A DNA stretch of 64,000 bases, from positions 17,357,141-17,421,140 of the forward strand of contig NC_054083.1 of assembly GCF_017562075.2 (NCBI RefSeq). Reading direction: 5' to 3'. This DNA is from Anopheles merus. Lineage: Eukaryota > Arthropoda > Insecta > Diptera > Culicidae. Both the position numbers and the translations under genes were made by a program. Numbering within the stretch: position 1 is the first letter of the stretch; each line of letters opens with the position of its first letter. The notes beneath the pieces were generated by a model that was not told the DNA's origin, did no database searches, and worked only from the letters and a program-made list of their open reading frames with translations. Positions 46,401-59,823 of this stretch are shown piece after piece.

Positions 46401-47659
46401 CACGTATTGGAAGCGAAACCGCAGCTGACTGGTTTTTGACACAGACATGATAGACGCATGATGGCGAACGAGAAAAGCCAAAACGCGTTAGTCTAGGTCC
46501 ATGAAACCACCACCAACCAACTGGCTTATGTGTTTTCCTGGCAGGTTTTCAGATCTCCGGCCATCTCACATCCTACCCCCACATGCACGAAAACATGCGT
46601 TTCACAAAACCGAGCCTTTGGTTAGCCACAGCTGCCACAGTCCGGGTTCCGCGGTTCTCCCACGCGGTCACGCTGCCTGACACCGGGTCTATTCGGAGGC
46701 TCCAAAAATAGGCTCGCCACGGCACAGGAATGAACCACGCTGCACATTGGGAAGCTCCATGAAAATGGTAATTATTTTCCTCACCACGCAGGAACGAGGC
46801 AATCTGCTGTCTGCATCGCTAGGAGGTATACGTTCTGTGGTATTAAATTCTGTTCGTAAAGTCAAACTTTTAGATAGAGGTTCGAGACCAATATAAGTCG
46901 ATCGAATGGCAAAGGTTTCGGGTGGTGCCGGTAGGGCATATGAGCTTGCTGGGATGGATGATTAGTATTGTTTTTGCAGTATGCAGGTAGCTATGCTAAT
47001 TACATATTGCACTGTTCACCGTGCTAGCAGGGCTCAGGTTGGGATGTAATGTACGTGTCATACAACAAGTTACGTAGGTATGGTCTGATCAGACCTTTTT
47101 TTTGCTTTGAAAGTTACAGTTTTATGAATCATACAAGAAAGAGTTTATATTATTTAAAGTAAATGAGAATGACATTTTGGAACACAATATACGCAATTTT
47201 ATTTTATGATGACTTCAATATGTTTTGTTCTGAAGAGTACAGATATCAACTCACAATTGGAAAGTCAAACTGAGATTTATTCATCCATTATGTTATGTAC
47301 CCATGTCCAAGGACATCATAAATATTTTTCGAAAGCTAACACTCATCTAAAAATGCCACAGCTAGTCCATCTTTTATAAATGGTGTTTTGTTAGGCACAA
47401 AATTGGCAAAATTGAAAATTGAACTGCTTGCAGTGTTTTTGAATGCGCCTTTATTACTTGCGCATTTATGTTAGCTTACAAAACTGGCATAACAATAAAA
47501 ATATACTCATCATACTTTTGTCCTTCTCAGGACTTTTTTTGAGTTAGCGGTAGAATTTCTTATTATCATTGTCCCGATCCTTTCACAGTTTTTTGTACAG
47601 CGTGATTTTATAAATAAGGTGTCTTTGTGGTAATTGAAATTGTTATAACGTAGCATAAA

Positions 47660-47720
47660 CTTTTATACAGAATGTTTTCGAGATACTCGGTTTTTGCGTA
47701 ACTCGAATATCCGCGTTTGT
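47660..47720. repeat. Fragment related to the 13.6-kb TIR element
   Basis: GAGATACTCGG, GCGTAACTCGAATAT and TTTGTCGAGTTTC resemble the terminal hairpin region of the element at 13,561-13,845. No ends can be defined. Confidence 0.35.
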
Positions 47721-47886
47721 CGAGTTTCATGTTTTTTCGTCAAAAATACGTTTGATAACTCGTTAGTTTTGATTAAATATTTTAAGCTAAAAATAGTAAA
47801 ATATGTTAAATATGTCAAGTATTTTAGTGTATTTCTCGTTTATTAGATACGATTCGTGCAGACAATTCTAATATTGAGGCATTCTA

Positions 47887-48084
47887 GTTCCCTTCACGAT
47901 TCTAGTCAGCTTTTTGTATTGAGTTTGACAGTTAGAGGCTGAAATCATGTAAACACTCCATACTAAACCACACACAAAACTAGCCTGCAATTTTCAGTCT
48001 AGATTATTCTAGCCTCAAAGCTAGAATTAGATTCGAGTACCTGCTCGAAAAATGGCAAAACAAGGTGGTGTTTTTATTTATTTT
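47887..48084. mobile_element. GGGGC-ended MITE, truncated reverse copy
   Basis: Reverse complement of the right half of the 10,164-10,625 copy: CTTCACGATTCTAG, GGCTGAAATCATGTAAACAC, CTAGATTATTCTAGCCTC and GAGTACCTGCTCGAAAAATG. It ends where a SINE begins at 48,086, so one insertion abuts the other. Confidence 0.6.
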
Positions 48085-48085
48085 A

Positions 48086-48186
48086 AGGTGGTCCCGTGGT
48101 ACAGTCGTCAACTCGAACGACACAATAACATGCCCGTTATGGGTTTAAGCCTAGATTGGACCGTCTCCCCGTAGCAAGGATTGACC
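48086..48186 (+). mobile_element. tRNA-derived SINE, head portion
   Basis: GTGGTACAGTCGTCAACTCG, AACATGCCCGTTATGGGTTT and GGACCGTCTCCCCGTAGCA match the 5' half of the SINE with substitutions (B box GGTTTAAGCC). The 3' tail is lost, unlike most other partial copies, so this was broken after insertion. Confidence 0.65.
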
Positions 48187-49922
48187 AAAAATGCCAAAAA
48201 TGTATTGAATTTCTAAATATACATATTCAAGCTCCACCATACTGACTAATAGAGCATTGTTCATCTGCGTGATGTTCGTTAATTTTTCAGATACTATATC
48301 CAGCTGTTTTTGTCGTCAAACCCAACGTTACAACCGGATGAGTCGAAAAACAAATTCATTCACGTTCGAACGAGCTAAATAAAGCCGATGTAAAAATTAA
48401 TTATCAACCGGTGTGTACTACATTGTACCGCTCACATGTTTCTTGGTGGGTTTTCAACATGCGTTCTCGTTCATCTCTTCCCGCCGAATGCGGTACGGAC
48501 CAGCAGAACCTTTCGCAACACCGGACAAACCCATCGCCGATGTCTTCCTAGTCCTGGTCGTTTTGCCTTTCCCCACACGTCGTAACCGTGTCCTCAGCAC
48601 TCGTTCAAAGCAAAACAGCCCATAATGTTCACTTAATTGAGTTCGGTTTTATTTGCTTGACCGCCGGCTTTTCGTTGTTTCCACCGCACCGGATATCACA
48701 ATGTCTTTTTCAGCGTGATTCCACTGCAAAGCGGCTGTTGGTATAGGGCAGTAGTACTATGGATATGGGCAACAACAACAACACCAGCAGCGGGAAAAAG
48801 GCCAGAGCACCCGGAAAAGGTCGTCACTATGGTTCGTTTGCTTCGGCCGTTTTTGTCGTAAAGTAAAACAAACGTGATTATATTCACGTTTATTGTGACT
48901 ATTAGGTCTTGATTGGTGTGTTGCGTGGGATAGAGCGAGTTTACTTCCCCAGCCCGAATGCGACTAATTTTTGGGGTGCCAGCTGCTGCGAACGGATAAC
49001 ATTTGGGTAAGTTTTACCCCGACCTTTCCATGGCAAAGGCAATGGCCACTACAAACTACTATTAAAAGGTGTTGCATGGTTTCATTCATTCATAATGTTT
49101 GTTTCCTTCCATTCCGTTCACTTCCAAGCTTTTTGCTTCATATGGTCGGTGACGATAAGGCGATGGTCGTACCGTTTGACACACTGTTTGTCGCTGTCAA
49201 TTAACAAAATGTTTCTCCGTGAATTAGCAGTCTTAGAGTGTGAGAGGAAGAAATTGCCCATGGCATACAGCGCCAGGGGACCAGGGGGGAAAGGGTAATC
49301 TAGAAAGCAGCGATAACAAAGTCAACCAGTGCAACCAGTGTCATGATGTGCCAAGGCTGTCGGGTGTGTGATTTATTGCGCGATCTATGTACTTGTCACC
49401 ATTAACATGGATAGATTAATGTACATGTAATGACTGTTAAACAGTGTAGGGTTTACTGGTAAAAGAAATCAGCATTACAGTGCATGGAGGAAATCTCCTG
49501 CAATCAAGCTATTTTCATGATGTTATTTGGGTAGTTCAGAAAAAGGATGTTTCACCTTGGTGCGGGAAAACGAAACCAATGCGCCGATAATTTCTTGCCA
49601 AAACGATTTATAACAATGCTCGGGCAAAATTAAATGTCTGTTTTCCGTGTATATTTTTTAAGTGATAGTCGTGTATTTTTTCCTGTGCTTCTTTTTATGG
49701 TGCTATCTAATGCTAATCGGTTCGCGTTTCGTGTAGCTCAATCAAACCAAGATTACTAATAGTCTTTAAGTACCTTACCACGCTATGCAGGAAGATTATA
49801 AAGATTGAGATAATTGCGTTTATTGCATTCTGCAAATATGATATTTTATTTGTATTATTATTTTAACATTATTTGTCTTATTTTGTATTTATTTGATTAT
49901 TGATTACTGACTATTTCGCATA

Positions 49923-50602
49923 CAGTGGCGGCCACCTAAATTCGGACACCTCATATTCACCTAAAGCAGGAACAAACATGTTCAACCAATTCGAAGCAGT
50001 AGTTATTCTATCTAAAGAATGAACAACGGCATTGCGGCAATTAGGTGGCAATTTAATGGCAGATAAGGCAGTAAATTTCCACTACTCTTTCATGTATGTT
50101 CCTTCTAAAAGTTTAAGTAACTCTAAAATTAGGAAAAACACAAACTCTCTTCCAAATTACTATACTACTTTTGTTTGAGCCTTGCACCAATGGTATTTGG
50201 CTGATTCTGACCGTAGAGCGCTTGGCCTAGGTTATGTAACACGCAGATAACCACACACACTAGTTGATGGACCTTTAATAACAGATAACAAATTATTTAA
50301 GAACCATATTGGGCAATATTGACATGCTACGTGATTGCTATGAAATGAAAACAGTCCGACTTTCAGAGGATCGCACAAATTTCAACCTTACACATACTCA
50401 CATACATACAAACATTCATACTAACATTTATGAATGGTGTTCCGAGATTTTTAAAGTTATTGGTTTGATTTTTGAACATAGCTAAAGAGTGTTCTCAAAG
50501 ACGTGTGGAAAAAGTTTTCCGATAAGTGGTCTAGAGAACTGTCCATGGAGCCGCAAAGTCAGATAAAAATATGAAGTGTACGACTTTAGGTGGCCGCCAC
50601 TG
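49923..50602. mobile_element. Tc1-like non-autonomous element (TA-flanked, CAGTGG ends)
   Basis: 680-bp unit beginning CAGTGGCGGCCACCTAAA and ending with its complement, flanked by TA at 49,921-49,922 and 50,603-50,604. Inverted ends extend about 35 bp with four mismatches. CAGTG termini and TA duplication are typical of Tc1/mariner elements. No intact transposase, DDE motif or PNLDP-like motif is seen inside. Confidence 0.7.
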
Positions 50603-51399
50603 TATGTATAGAGCATTTTGATTCTATATTTAACAAATGTGTCAAATGGTCCCTTGGATGGTACTAAACTAATGATCAACAGGACATGCACGCTGTAAGG
50701 TTTATCATAGTATGAATCGAGAACCCCGTATGCTATCGTTCAGCAAATTTTTGATGAATTCAAATGATTATCAATTCACCATGTTATTGTGATATACGAT
50801 TGGAAGATAATATTTCTTTATATTTCGTTCATATTTTCTTTCTAGGGATAAAATCTACATGAATAAATAGTAAATGTAGTCTGAAGAATGTTTGAAGAAT
50901 CTGGATGTATTTTCCTCTATCCAGAAACTATCTTCAATAATGTTGCTAAAATTCATCCAATAATTGAAGTAGTGAAATTCAAGCCATGTTTTAAACACAA
51001 GCTTTATGAAACGTTCTGAGGGTTAGTTGAGTTATTATGATTATTATTTAAAAACAAATTTTGTTGATTTTACTTCAAAGCTATAAGTAATGCGGCCTAT
51101 ATGAACCATTATAGGTTTAATAACAGTATTATGTTACTATGACTCATTTCGCCATAAACGGATCAATAGAATTGAATTTGTAGAGCTCATAAAATGTTTA
51201 ATAACTTGATTACTTTTAAATATTTTTGAAGTAAGCTACTCAGAAAATATAAAATATAAGTGTCCATGTCAATATTATTTTGTTAATTTTAAGCGACGCG
51301 AGTTTAAATGAAAATATTAGTATTTTACCTCTAGCGAAGTACTTAAACCTCATAATTATTGCATGCTCTGTTTATTTTTAAATCTTAAGCACCATGCAT

Positions 51400-51541
51400 C
51401 TACTTCTTCTTCTTTGGCACAATAACCGTTGTCGGTCAAGGCATGCCAGTATCACTAGTGGGCTTGGCTTTCTGATTACACATAGCAGGATAGTCAGTCC
51501 TGCGTATGGGAATACGATCCATTCGGGGCTTAAACCCATGA
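51400..51541 (-). mobile_element. tRNA-derived SINE, 5'-truncated with 10-bp TSD
   Basis: Reverse copy with a TTCTTCTTCTTTGGCAC tail and body, ending within the head at CTTAAACCCATGA. CACCATGCAT at 51,390-51,399 recurs at 51,542-51,551, a clear target-site duplication. The missing head is therefore due to truncated reverse transcription, not later loss. Confidence 0.8.
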
Positions 51542-54500
51542 CACCATGCATACCTGAAAAATAATTAAAAAAAAAGTCCATTCAAACGCACCTAGGTTCT
51601 TCCAGCTAAATAATGAATACCCACATTAGAGAGACCGAAAGCGTATCCACCAAAAGCAGACTATAAACCATGTCCTGGACAAACCTTTACTTCTGTCCTG
51701 CACACTGTGCACAGTAAGCACGCGAGGTGAGCAACATTCTCTAAATTACATCATGTCACCTGTATTCTCTATCGAGGATAACCATCCAGAACAGATAAAA
51801 AACAAACCAAAAACACACAAAAAACGCCATTTGAATGCTGAAAAAAAATATCCACAGTGGGACGCGCAAAATAAACGGTTTTCCATTTTGCATTACTTTT
51901 ACGTCCATATTCATTCATCCTTTCGATGGTTTCCCATTAATTACTGTCAAGTTGCTCAATCCTCCAGGGTACGAAAAGGGGTTCTTTCTCTTTTTGTTTT
52001 GCTTTGCTCTTACTATTACAATGGTTTCACTTCCTCGTAACGCTCTTTTTTTCACCCTTTCGTGCACATATCGGGACAAAACGGGAGTAGTGAGCTTCGT
52101 CGGATTTGTTGAACAAAAGAAAGGGATACAAAAGCGTCTGCGAAAGGGAGACATACTGCAACTAGAAGCTTTTCATTGCACCGTGAACTCGTTAATTTTT
52201 TACCAACACAATATTTTTTATTATCAATACACACATCCAATTTGTAAGTAGATGAAAGTGGACCATTCAATGAATGTTTTATTAGATTGTGCTTACATCG
52301 TTCTGCATTCTGTTTTTGTTCACTATAGAACACATTGTACGCAAAGCAATGCTGAGCAGGGTCTTGTCTGTTTATCAATTAAATTGGTATTAACTCTACA
52401 ACTTCAATTCATTTAGTTAATGTTTTTTTGTACATAAAAAAAAATCACTAGCCATTTCATTTGCGCGCACAATTCCTTCCAATTTCCAATCGATGGACGT
52501 TGACTTCAGCCCAGAGCGAAGCAACTAGTGGGCACAGAGAAAAAAGGAAAAGGGACAGGAAGAGAGTAAACTGAATGCTTAAAGGATTTCCTCGCTTTGA
52601 TGGCCGCTTCGATGGAGCAACGGTCGGTAAAAGCGTACCCGGTCGCTCGGTACCCAGGACAGTTTTATTTTCTTCTGCTCCCTTTCTTCCTACCGGAAGC
52701 GCCATCCCGCCGACAATGGCAGCACGGAAATCGTCAATCCCGGGGCCGTCTCGAACAATCCGTAGGGCTTTGCTGTGCGACACGGGTTGCACTCGACTCC
52801 GGTGGAGCTTAAACCAGACCAGAGCCGACGCGTTTCCGAGCGCTTCACACGAAAGACGAAAGGGAGCTAGGGAAGGGGAGGATCCTTACGAGGATGGAGT
52901 TCCCGGCCCACCTTTGAGCGTACGTGCGTTTCTTAGTGCCAAGAAAGGCGAGATAAAAATAAATCCTCGTCTGTTTTGTTGTTGTTGTTGCTCTTCCCTG
53001 CTCCCGGAAACGGACATTGGGGAACCCGGGAAATCGTTCGCTTTCGGTGGCGCACCGGTTCGTTGTGGACGCACCGGTGAAGGATGCTGCTATCACTAAT
53101 CAAATTGGGGGATTTTTAGCGAATCAGTCTGTCGACGTGCGAGCACCAAACGGCCTTCACCGACCATCACCACCGGGGAGGCTTAAGGGGGATAACGGGG
53201 TTTGTGGGCGACAGTTGTGAGCGACGCTGGCGGTGGCTTAGAAGCGTACATGCTACCGTAAACCGTCGCTCGAAATAGAAAGATTCCTGCCGATCGGCTA
53301 CACTGACACGGTTTGTCCCGAGACGCTTGTTCGACGGTGCAAAAGCCAACAACCAACGACGCAGAAAATGATTGCGTTTTAGTTGGGATTATGTTTATTT
53401 CCGGCTTTCCGGGTTGGACGATGCTCTGAAGTAATGTGTGCAGCTTTTTAAAACCCGTTGCTTACAGGTACGTTTGTGATAATGAACAGCTTATTTTAAC
53501 CACGTCGAACCACTACTACTGTCAGACGTCAAATTATCTGTAAGGATTATTGCAATTACTGTGCCTCCGGATGGATGTACTTTCCCTATGCGTTCAAGTA
53601 GCAGGGTTTGAAAGTTTCACTTTTTGATCTTTCAATCATTCTTTCTTCCCATTCCATTTGCCTCATTTTCTAAAGCAGCATCCGGAAGTACAAAGTCAAA
53701 CAGTGAAACTTAACTCTCATCCCTGCGAGCTGTACGGTTTTGTGGCCGATAGATAAATTTGCTCAGGCCATGGGGCAGTCTAGCAGTTTGCACACTGTAA
53801 GGGCTTTACAGTATAGCTCGAGCAGCCATCACCACCGGGACCGGGACCGGGGAAAGGCACTATTCTGGAGAAAGTTTCACAATATTCGGAAGCGATACAG
53901 CTTCACACACGCACACCGCACACACCGACTCCTGGGAGCCATTAGTTGAGGCTTTAACGCGTATTACCTACCGACATGAAATATCTGTTTAGTTAGCTTA
54001 ACTTTGTTGTTGCGATTATTTATTGCAATAGTTTTGGACAAGTTTAGTAAAGCAATGCATTGGTTGATTTCAGCTGAACAACGTATTCAAATATTTGAGA
54101 AATCATCCTCTCGTGAAGGCACTTTTATGGTTTGACAATGTAAGGCCATGTTATTCAAAAGATTGCAGTTTTCCCGATTTATGATAGTTAAAATAAATTT
54201 TATATTTTCACTACTATTTTTACTCCATCTTACTTTTAAATCTTGTTATTGATTAAAAATATTTTTAATAAAAAATGTATACAACCTCTCTATTGCTTTT
54301 CTAAGCGAAACCTTTTTCAAAAGTAATTAATAATGATAGATCATTAGTGCTTGTTGTTTATTATTTATATCATTACTTCCTAAACGAACCAAGTGAGTTG
54401 AGAGGAAGGGGGCAATGAAATTACAAATAGATTTGTTGCATGCAGCAAAATCAACAGGTGTATTGATTGAACTTTAAGCTTCAGTGCTTGCAATAGAATG

Positions 54501-55156
54501 ATTATTTTTAGGTAGGTCAGCCTTATGTTGAAAAAATGTAAGGTATTAGACCAAACTGTGACAGGTCTATCCGACTAATGTGAATCGACACAGGCTTACA
54601 GGTATTTTTTACTATATTTTTTTTCAAGGATGAGAGCTTGTATTGACGCATGACCAACTACATTGGGATGGATTAGCCCTTCTAGGTCGATAGTTACACG
54701 TACCTAAGAAGAATACCATACGTAAAAAATATTACAAAATTGATCAACCATCGGATGAACCTAAAATTAATAACAGTGCCTAATAAAACTTTAAAGTTTT
54801 TAAATAAATGTTTAAAAATGTGTCAAATTTAAAATAATTTTTGAATCTAGTGCTGGTAAAATTCATTCATTTCTCTTTATCGATATTTAATCTCATCATA
54901 AGGGTAGGGGTAAACGGGACAAAACGAGCATGCGGGGTGAAATAGTCATCCTTTATTTAAGAATTATTTCACATCAAGAATACACTTCAATGCTCACAAT
55001 GTATTAAATGGATTGTTTTATGAACACCATGAAAGTTTTATAACCTGTAATTAAGAAATAACCAGAATAGGATTTCGTAGCATATTGATGCAATGTTTAC
55101 CACTTCGAAAATAAGCTATAATCAATGTCATATGGATGCGTGGTAATTTTTTTTTT

Positions 55157-55353
55157 TCTTTGGCGCAACAACCGCTGTCGGTCAAGGCCTGCCAGTACCC
55201 ACTAGTAAAGTGAGCTTGGCTTTCAGTGACTTATTGTTACCATAGCAGGATAGTCAGTTCTGCGTATGGGAGCACGGTCTATTATGGACTTGAACCCATG
55301 ACGGGCATGTTGTTACGTCGTACAAGTTAACGACTGTACCACCAGACCGGCTC
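55157..55353 (-). mobile_element. tRNA-derived SINE, near full length
   Basis: Reverse copy from TTTGGCGCAACAACCGCTG to the head complement GTACCACCAGACCGG. Body words CATAGCAGGATAGTCAGT and GAACCCATGACGGGCATG are intact. The tail is replaced by a run of T. Its CACTAGTAAAGTGAGCTTGG segment resembles the copy at 1,264, so the two may form a subfamily. Confidence 0.75.
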
Positions 55354-58177
55354 AAATTAATTTTAACATTTAATAAAAAAATATTTTTTTATTAAATGTT
55401 AATAAAAATTTTTACATGGTATAATTTAAAACAATGGCATTTCTGTACAATTTGCCTGAAGAAAGCAAGGCAATTGAATGCATATTTCTATTAATATAAC
55501 AATAAAACATAAAAATATTTCGTGTGGGGCAAAAACATGCAGTCAAATATGCAAAATATTTGACATATAGCACTCGCTGAAACTATGGTGTTGTATTTGT
55601 CCACAAAATAATTCAAAAGTTCAGTCACAGCTACAAAAGATTGGATTTCGTCGATAGAAACGTGCAAATAGTGTTTAAATTTTAATATCATATTTTTGAA
55701 AATTTGAAGGACGTGAACAGCAAAGCAAAAGATAGGACGAGAATACATTTTACGAAACTTGCGCAAAAGTTTTAAATATCACCTAAGCACTGTTGTTGTG
55801 GCCTATATTACCACAGTGTTTTGACGATTCACGTGTTGTTTACACATGTCCATTTTGGCTCAGGGCTATGCCTATTTTGCTCCTTTGACACGCGGAGCAA
55901 TAGCATCTCGTAAAACATTATCTTTTATTAAGTATTTTTTCATATGTTTACGTTATTTTCTGATAATGTTGCAATTTTAATCCACACATAAATGGTGCAG
56001 ACATATAATAGTGTAAATGTAAGAATATTTGTGTTTCGTGGAAAACTCTAAGAAATATTCAGTAAACGGCTTAAAATGCCCATTTTCCATGCCCCGCTTT
56101 TCCCAATCTCTTCGTTGTCATTATAGACTACAAACCCACTAAAGGGTTATGAATCATCATAAGTTAAATGAAGTAATGAGAAAATTTGACTTACAAAATA
56201 AATTAAATCAAATTGGAAGATATTAAAGCGCTTTTGCTCCGTTTGCATCCTGTCTCAACCGATGTTGAAATCAATCTAAATTAACGTTTAGTAAAAACGT
56301 CAGCTCCCTTCAATACTGCACGTCTCAGTAAAACTTAACGAAAAGTCAACAAACCGGAGCGCTGGGGATGCCCTCGTCCATTCACTAATCCACCCATTAG
56401 CGATGCGCACTGTCCGTGCAAGCGCTTGGTACGACCATCGCGCGTTTTTATTACCGTCCATCAAATCCAAGACAGCCCAAACTCCAATAGCAAACGCACT
56501 GCGTCACAGCGCCCCGACGCTAGAGTAATCAAAGAGAGTGAAAGAGAGGTGGACCAAGACATAGGAACGAAGGGCGTAATGTTTGTACAGCGAACCACAA
56601 AACCCACCACGACTACTACATTTGGCCAACTACTTCCCCTTTGCAGAAAGGGGACGGGTGTGTGTTTGGGTGCGTTTGGAGGGAATAAAAACGGGGTGGG
56701 CATGGTTGTTTCATTAAAATTTAATTAAAATTTCATAATTCCACCCAACCATTGTCTGTGGCACCGCTACGCCGGGAGTGGGGAGGAAAAAAGGGCACAA
56801 GTTCATCAGGGAATCAGGGTGAAGGAGGTTGGTAAGGATGGCGTTGGCGTTCTCACCTGCACCTGAGTGGCGGAGATGAATGGGTAAGAAAGGCTAGCCA
56901 GGGAAAGGGAAGAAAATGAACTGTACTGTTTCGGAAGCACACTTTTCCGCATCGTTTTCCCTCACTAACGGTGTGTGTGTTTGTGAGAGAGAGACAGAGA
57001 GAAACCGGATGTTTTATCAACATTAAGGCACACCGGATGAATCGCGGAAAGTTTCACTTCCGCTTAGCTTAAAAGTATGAAAATCGATGTTTGCTGACAT
57101 TGGTAAGTGGGACGCGGTAGATGGTTAAACAAAAACGAGATTATCACTCGAAGCAGAAACATCGTTGCACAAGATTTATTTGAGCCGAAATTAATCTGCA
57201 AAATGATACGAAAGCATCGAAGCGCAACACAACTGTGGTGCAATTTTCTGTCATATTGAATAGAAGAAAAGAAAACTTCCTCTCAACTAGTACGACATTT
57301 CAACCTTAAGCACTGAAATTTCATGTTACCTTTTTTTAAATGTGCGCTCACTACCAGTGCTGGCCTTCCCGGTGTGAAATTAATTACAGTACGTAATTAA
57401 CTTTTCCCATTCCGTTTTTGTACGGCTCCGAGGACGATTCGATCCGCATCCGAAGTTCTGCGCTTTGATGTTGCGCGGAAGTATTCGGAAACTATTCTGG
57501 AATGCTTGCGGCACAGGCAGCAGAATCCGATCCCCTCCTCTCCTTGCTTTTCTCTCTGGGCAGGATACGCGTTCGTCGCACCGCAACACTGCTGCACAGC
57601 CTTTCGAAGGTGAAAAAACGAGCGCGAGCGCGGATAAAACTTACACCGTCCGGCGTTGTTTAGAGTCGTGCGTAACGGCGGAGGGCAAAGCTCTATAGAA
57701 ACCACAAATCACCGACGTAAAACCACACTGATACCCTCTCAGATACACACACACTCGCGCATACCCACGTATACACTCTCACTCACTTACTCGCAGCGTG
57801 AAACCGCAAGACGACGACTGCGAGACACGGCGGGAAGAGGAAAAAAACGATAATTAGCTAATTATCATCCAATTTTAATGGTTGTCACTTGGATGCGGCG
57901 CTCGGCAGCACATAGCAGGCGACGATGAAAGGATGATCGCAGAAGAGCAAAAGGTTTTCTGGTGTCTTTTTTTGTTGTTGTGGTTGGTTTTTGTGCTTCG
58001 TTTCCAGTGCGTTTATTTTTTGTGGCTTAATTAACTGAAAATTTATAAAAAAAGATACTTTCTGTACGCAGTACCTTGTAACAACACAGATACACACACA
58101 CACATGTTTTTTTGGAATTAATGTTTAATGGCAAGCGGTTTCGATGGTATTGGCAAACGGTGGGAAAAAGTGAAAAT

Positions 58178-58182
<5 letters not shown>

Positions 58183-58220
<38 letters not shown>
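58183..58220. repeat. (GA)19 microsatellite
   Basis: Uninterrupted GA run of 38 bases. Such runs can bind GAGA-type factors in insects; that role is not shown here. Confidence 0.95.
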
Positions 58221-58225
<5 letters not shown>

Positions 58226-59823
58226 TCTGTCGCTTCACTGGCTGCATGCGACAAGCGGTTGTTCAAACCCGGGACCACCTGCAGTTTTCCATCGAACGTG
58301 GTAAGTGGGGCCAGGAATTCGACCAAAAAGTGCTATGATCGATTCCAAGAACGAAGGAATAGGGAACGAGGAACCAATCACTAAGCCTTCACGAGAAAAT
58401 GTTGCCTTGGTCGCGTCTTTTGCTTTCCGTCTTTTTTGTCATGGTTCGACCATTCACCGCACTCGCACCAGAAACGGTGACCAGGAGGACGAACCAGGAC
58501 CAGGTGTGACACAAAATGGTCAAACAATTGTGCTGATTAATGATGAATGATGGTTTCAACTTTGTTTTTCATCTTGCCTCCGCTCTCGTGCACTGTTTCT
58601 AGCGCAATGAGAGGAAAATGATAAGGGAAGAATTTTCACCTCTGGCGCACCGTTAGCACCGCTAAAATCGATAACATGATTTTGGAAGGTCCTTTTATTC
58701 TTCATCAAACTCGGTGACACAGGTATTTGACTTTGCCCTCATGTATTTTTTGTTTTTATTTCCTTATTTCGTCCAAGCCCCGGTTCCGTGAAAATGTGTA
58801 TTTCGGCAGAAAGATTTTGCGATGAATTGTTTCGAAGCTGCTTATCCTCCAGCAAGCGGGACGCGAAGGGGTGGGAAAAATTCCGAACGATGGAAAATGT
58901 CCTGCCCCATCGAGATTGAATGCCATGGGTCGTCTATCTTCTAATATCACTCCCGTGAGCATTCGTTATTAATCACTCTTAAAGCACACTGCGCTTCGCT
59001 CTGCTGGAACCATTGAAACCTTTTGCACCTTCCCGCCCCGCTACACACCACTTGGAATCACTTTAACTTTAATGCATTTACATTTCACTCCTCTTATGCA
59101 TGCTCTCTTCCCTAATAAGTTATTTCCAATTGCTCCGTTTTATCCATTTTTTTTTTTGCTACACTTCACTCCCTTCATACATGCCCACCAGGTGAGCAAA
59201 AAAAATTTGGCTCCCTCATACCCTTAAGCACAGCCACACTTACACAGTGGAACACACAGCGCTATGTTCCGATCCTTTTCGAACGAGCTGAGCACCGCAC
59301 GGTTCGATGTCTTTATCAAAACTGAACGCTCCGTGCGAACGGTTGCGATCTCGTTGCACGAGGATTAAACGTTCGCTCTCCCGAACCTGGGGAAGCAGTG
59401 CTCTCGTTGCACTGCCTCGACGATGGAGCCATTGCGTTAGATCCTTCCCCTTATTGCCGGGAGGGATCGCCCGGTTTCGGGGTTCTTTCTCGATGTGTGT
59501 GAGCTAATGGTGGGGGGGATTGTGTTCATTCGTGCAACAGTTTTTCAGTTTCCCGGCGAGATTGGGCTGAACAGAAGGACGATACGTAGCGGTGAAGTGA
59601 TGGAGAATACGCCTTAAAGGTGAGGAAATCAAGACCGAAAAACAGAACTAAATAAACATCTTCGTAAATGATAAAGCTATTTATGGATTTGCTTCAAATT
59701 GCCAACGGTATCGAATAAAACGCAGTAAAAAGTGAAGATGAAAACATTAAAAGAGATAAACAATTTCAATGAGTACAAAAACAAAGGCGATAATTTAAGA
59801 GAAAAGTCATAAAAACTTGTATT

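Noticed and set aside
46138..46401. Minus-strand frame with MVTEVMPELMASYLVCSS as a possible exon
   Set aside because: No recognisable family and no supporting neighbouring exons; splice sites around it are not convincing.
52575..53099. 174-codon plus-strand frame in a GC-rich patch
   Set aside because: Low-complexity Arg/Gly/Pro-rich translation with a poly-Cys run from a TTG repeat; competing frames on both strands; no splice partner or family similarity.
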